In this document: positions 62,101-64,000 of the stretch, in pieces
Layout of the letters: the number at the start of each line of letters is the position of its first letter
Position numbering within the stretch: position 1 is the stretch's first letter
From: Triops longicaudatus
Taxonomy: Eukaryota > Arthropoda > Branchiopoda > Notostraca > Triopsidae
Reading direction: 5' to 3'
DNA: 64,000 nucleotides
Assembly (NCBI GenBank): GCA_022885665.1
Contig: JAGQDJ010000080.1
Span: 159,722-223,721, forward strand
The notes under the pieces: model-generated
The model's input: only the letters and a program-made list of their open reading frames with translations
Told to the model about the DNA's origin: nothing
Databases searched by the model: none
Translations under genes and position numbers: made by a program

Positions 62101-62647
62101 TTTCACCTTTCGACAGAAACTCTGGGTCAACAAAAACTGACCAAATTTTACGCCGAACAAGCTGAGAACGATCGCAAAGCACGTGAAGCTGCCGAGTTCA
62201 AGGCCCATAAACCCGTCGTTCTGGAAAAGGCGCCGTTTGTGCCTCAGCGGCCTGGGCGTATTCTGACCGAAGTGGCCGAGTTTAGATTGAACACGGAAGT
62301 GAGAGCTGAAAAGCGTATGGAATTTGAAGAACATCTCAAGGAAAAGGAGCAGGAAATCTTAGCTGCTATGCGGGAAGTAAGTTACTTGAGTAAAACCACC
62401 CTTTTCTCAGTTATAAAGCTCTTTTTATGTGTAGGCTGAAGAAAACCGTCGGCGTGAGGAGGAAGAGGAACGAGCCCGTTTGCGAGCCCAAGCTATTGTC
62501 AAAGCCAATCCCATTCGTCATTACAAGCCTGTTGAAATCAAAGGGTCGGATCGTTCCCTAACGGTTCCCGAAACTCCACATTTCCGTAGCAAAACTCTTC
62601 GTGAGCGCAAGGTCTCTGCCAGTGAAAATTCCTTTGCCTCCCAATAA
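59153..62647 (+). CDS. TPX2: TPX2-like spindle assembly factor
   Basis: Microtubule-associated protein that targets and activates Aurora A and nucleates spindle microtubules. Twelve exons, 695 residues: 59153-59246, 59598-59807, 59872-59953, 60004-60084, 60135-60339, 60387-60591, 60625-60772, 61146-61272, 61333-61515, 61590-61739, 61987-62376, 62435-62647. The acidic N-terminus (YEFNAPKFVDFEAADLHMGD) matches the Aurora-binding start of TPX2. The middle is basic and Pro-rich (KPVPHVTQAHTPTFATDKR, QPFKLSEPHARR). The C-terminal half has repeated TPX2 modules: KPQPFSFADREK, a coiled-coil-rich stretch, KPFHLSTETLGQQK and the final LTVPETPHFRSK. Human TPX2 is about 750 residues, so the length fits. 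AATAAA lies at 62890-62895. Confidence 0.9.
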
Positions 62648-63434
62648 GTTCTTTTGTACTCTTTTTTCCCTGTCTTTTATTATTGTGCGCAACTAAGGAC
62701 TTGTCATTTTTACAATCTTTCTTCAGGAACCATTAAATGATAGGATTTGCGATGAATCTAGCTTATTTCTTAGCTCAGTGAGGCGTAAAGAATGGCTTCT
62801 AAGATTCAAATTACTTTTAATCTGTTTTGTAAAATGTGTTCAATGTAGAATAGTTTTTACTAACTGGAATGTACAGTCTTATAACTTTAAATAAATGCTG
62901 GGCTGCAAGGTTGCCGATTGAACGCTTGTTTATTTTCCGTAGCTTTCGAAGTAAAAAGAAATGAAGTTTATTAATGCACTGGCAATGTAAGGCCATGTAA
63001 TCGTGTCAGTGGACTGTCAGTCAATCGCTAATATAGTGGTCGCCATTATTTTTACCTGCTGTTGATAAAAGTTTTGTTCCAATCGACAAGACAAGCAACA
63101 AAAATGTTATTCTACTGAACGACGATGCATTTCAATAAATACACCGGCTAAAGGCAAATGATCACGCTAATCGTAAAAAAATAAAAGTGAAATGAAAAAT
63201 AAAAAAATTATAAGGTATTAGGGAGGGTATTGGAGAGCAGTATGTCACAATAGTACGTATTACTCTGTTGTTCTCTACTAGTAAACATGATTCAGTGACG
63301 TACAATTTTATTGAACCTATAATGGCGACCAGTGTGGTAGTGCGTATAGCAGTAGACTCGTAACACCCTTTGGTACAAGAACAAAATTTCCGTTTTTTTT
63401 TTTAAAGAGCGGAGGTCATTTCCCACACTGCAAG
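62648..63434. other. Convergent spacer between TPX2-like and carboxypeptidase genes
   Basis: Contains the TPX2-like 3' UTR with AATAAA at 62890-62895 and the carboxypeptidase 3' end. No further feature is recognised. Confidence 0.5.
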
Positions 63435-64000
63435 CTACTTTTCGTTAGCCAGGTAACTAAGAGCATCTTTAATGCCTTGGTAAGTTTCGCGTACGGTTGG
63501 GAAGATTTCTTCGGCGGGGAGTATAAAGTTATCTCCTAGTTCGATACAGTAAGAATACCGTGCTCCAGCTTTGCCTTTCGCAAAGTCGTCCGAACCTCCC
63601 GTAGCGACGTACAAGGTGTCGCCGGTTCCACCAATGGTAAATCGAGTTCCACGTTCCTTGGCAAACCCATCAGCCATAACCTTCCCGAGAGTTCTCAGCT
63701 CTTCAATATTTTCAGGGAATTCCTAAAGCAGAATTTTGAAAAGCGCATTCGTAAACCAAAAAAGCAGCTTCATTTTACCGTGCTGTATCCCCAACCATGC
63801 AGAATTAGCTTTCCATAAGAACGAAAACTGAAATACGCAAGCAAATTAGGCTTAAGACTGACGAGGTAATCGGCCATAGACTTCGTTTCGGGCTGACTTA
63901 ACGCAGTTGGACCTGCGTAAACTTCGCTGCAAGGATTGTTAGAAGCACCCAACGCAGGCGAGTCACTCCACTGGAAATCGAAATTTCTGTTGGGGTCCAC
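63435..64000 (-). CDS. M14 zinc carboxypeptidase-like protein, 3' part, with altered zinc ligand
   Basis: C-terminal part of a metallocarboxypeptidase A/B-type protein; its 5' end is beyond the window. Two exons: >64000-63770 and 63722-63435 (approximate boundaries; phase 0 junction after Ser-Thr). Seen: DPNRNFDFQW with the substrate-binding Asn-Arg pair, GAS..PCSEVY, PETK, then SFRSYGK where the family has a zinc-binding His (S.HSYG). The Arg codon is CGT at 63823-63821, one base from His CAT. The next exon has LYVATGGSDDFAK with the mobile-loop Tyr and YSYCIELGD with the catalytic Glu. The first zinc motif (HxxE) is off the window. By residue pattern it may be an inactive family member, but one missing ligand is not proof. 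Confidence 0.88.

Noticed and set aside
1..64000. CRISPR arrays, tRNA or rRNA genes, viral insertions
   Set aside because: No regularly spaced repeats, no cloverleaf or rRNA core sequences noticed by eye, and no viral gene recognised. A tRNA scan and a protein search would be more sensitive.

Overview
The window is eukaryotic nuclear DNA. Every gene is split by short GT...AG introns, many of them 55-75 nt, and the intergenic DNA is AT-rich and full of decayed transposons. Degenerate TTAGG-like runs (telomeric motif type of arthropods) and a PDGF/VEGF-receptor with an HGD catalytic loop point to an arthropod or another ecdysozoan. I cannot place it further. All exon models were built by hand from splice sites and reading-frame phase; for each complete model the summed exon length is divisible by three.

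Layout. 1-6937 (+): 3' part of a class IX myosin (IQ motifs, two C1 zinc fingers, RhoGAP). 6938-10860: gene-free, repeat remnants. 10861-14252 (+): complete NRF-6-type membrane acyltransferase, followed by a hAT-like MITE (14766-14933) and a broken second copy of the same gene (about 15795-17300). 18463-23470 (-): P5B-type ATPase (ATP13A-like) with altered catalytic motifs. 23817-24833 (-): PGAP2-like. 24834-30113: gene-free, dispersed repeats. 30114-35482 (+): small receptor tyrosine phosphatase, convergent with a PDGF/VEGF-receptor-like tyrosine kinase at 36949-47713 (-) that has seven Ig domains and a pogo-like element in one intron. 47714-50753: gene-free, with a nested hAT-like MITE. 50754-51524 (+): TMEM70-like. 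51725-55671 (-): UNC93-like transporter. 55672-59152: gene-free, with a retroelement insertion carrying a single N and a LINE endonuclease fragment. 59153-62647 (+): TPX2-like spindle factor. 63435-64000 (-): 3' part of an M14 carboxypeptidase-like protein.

The genes do not form a pathway cluster; this is an ordinary metazoan gene neighbourhood. The adjacent receptor phosphatase and receptor kinase are the only pair with an obvious possible functional link, and that is inference. I found no CRISPR, no prokaryotic operon and no clearly new system. The strongest oddities are the P5B ATPase that keeps its DKTGT motif but has lost canonical TGES and GDGxND residues, the carboxypeptidase with Arg at a zinc-ligand His position, the NRF-6 pseudogene, and several transposon insertions with readable target-site duplications.
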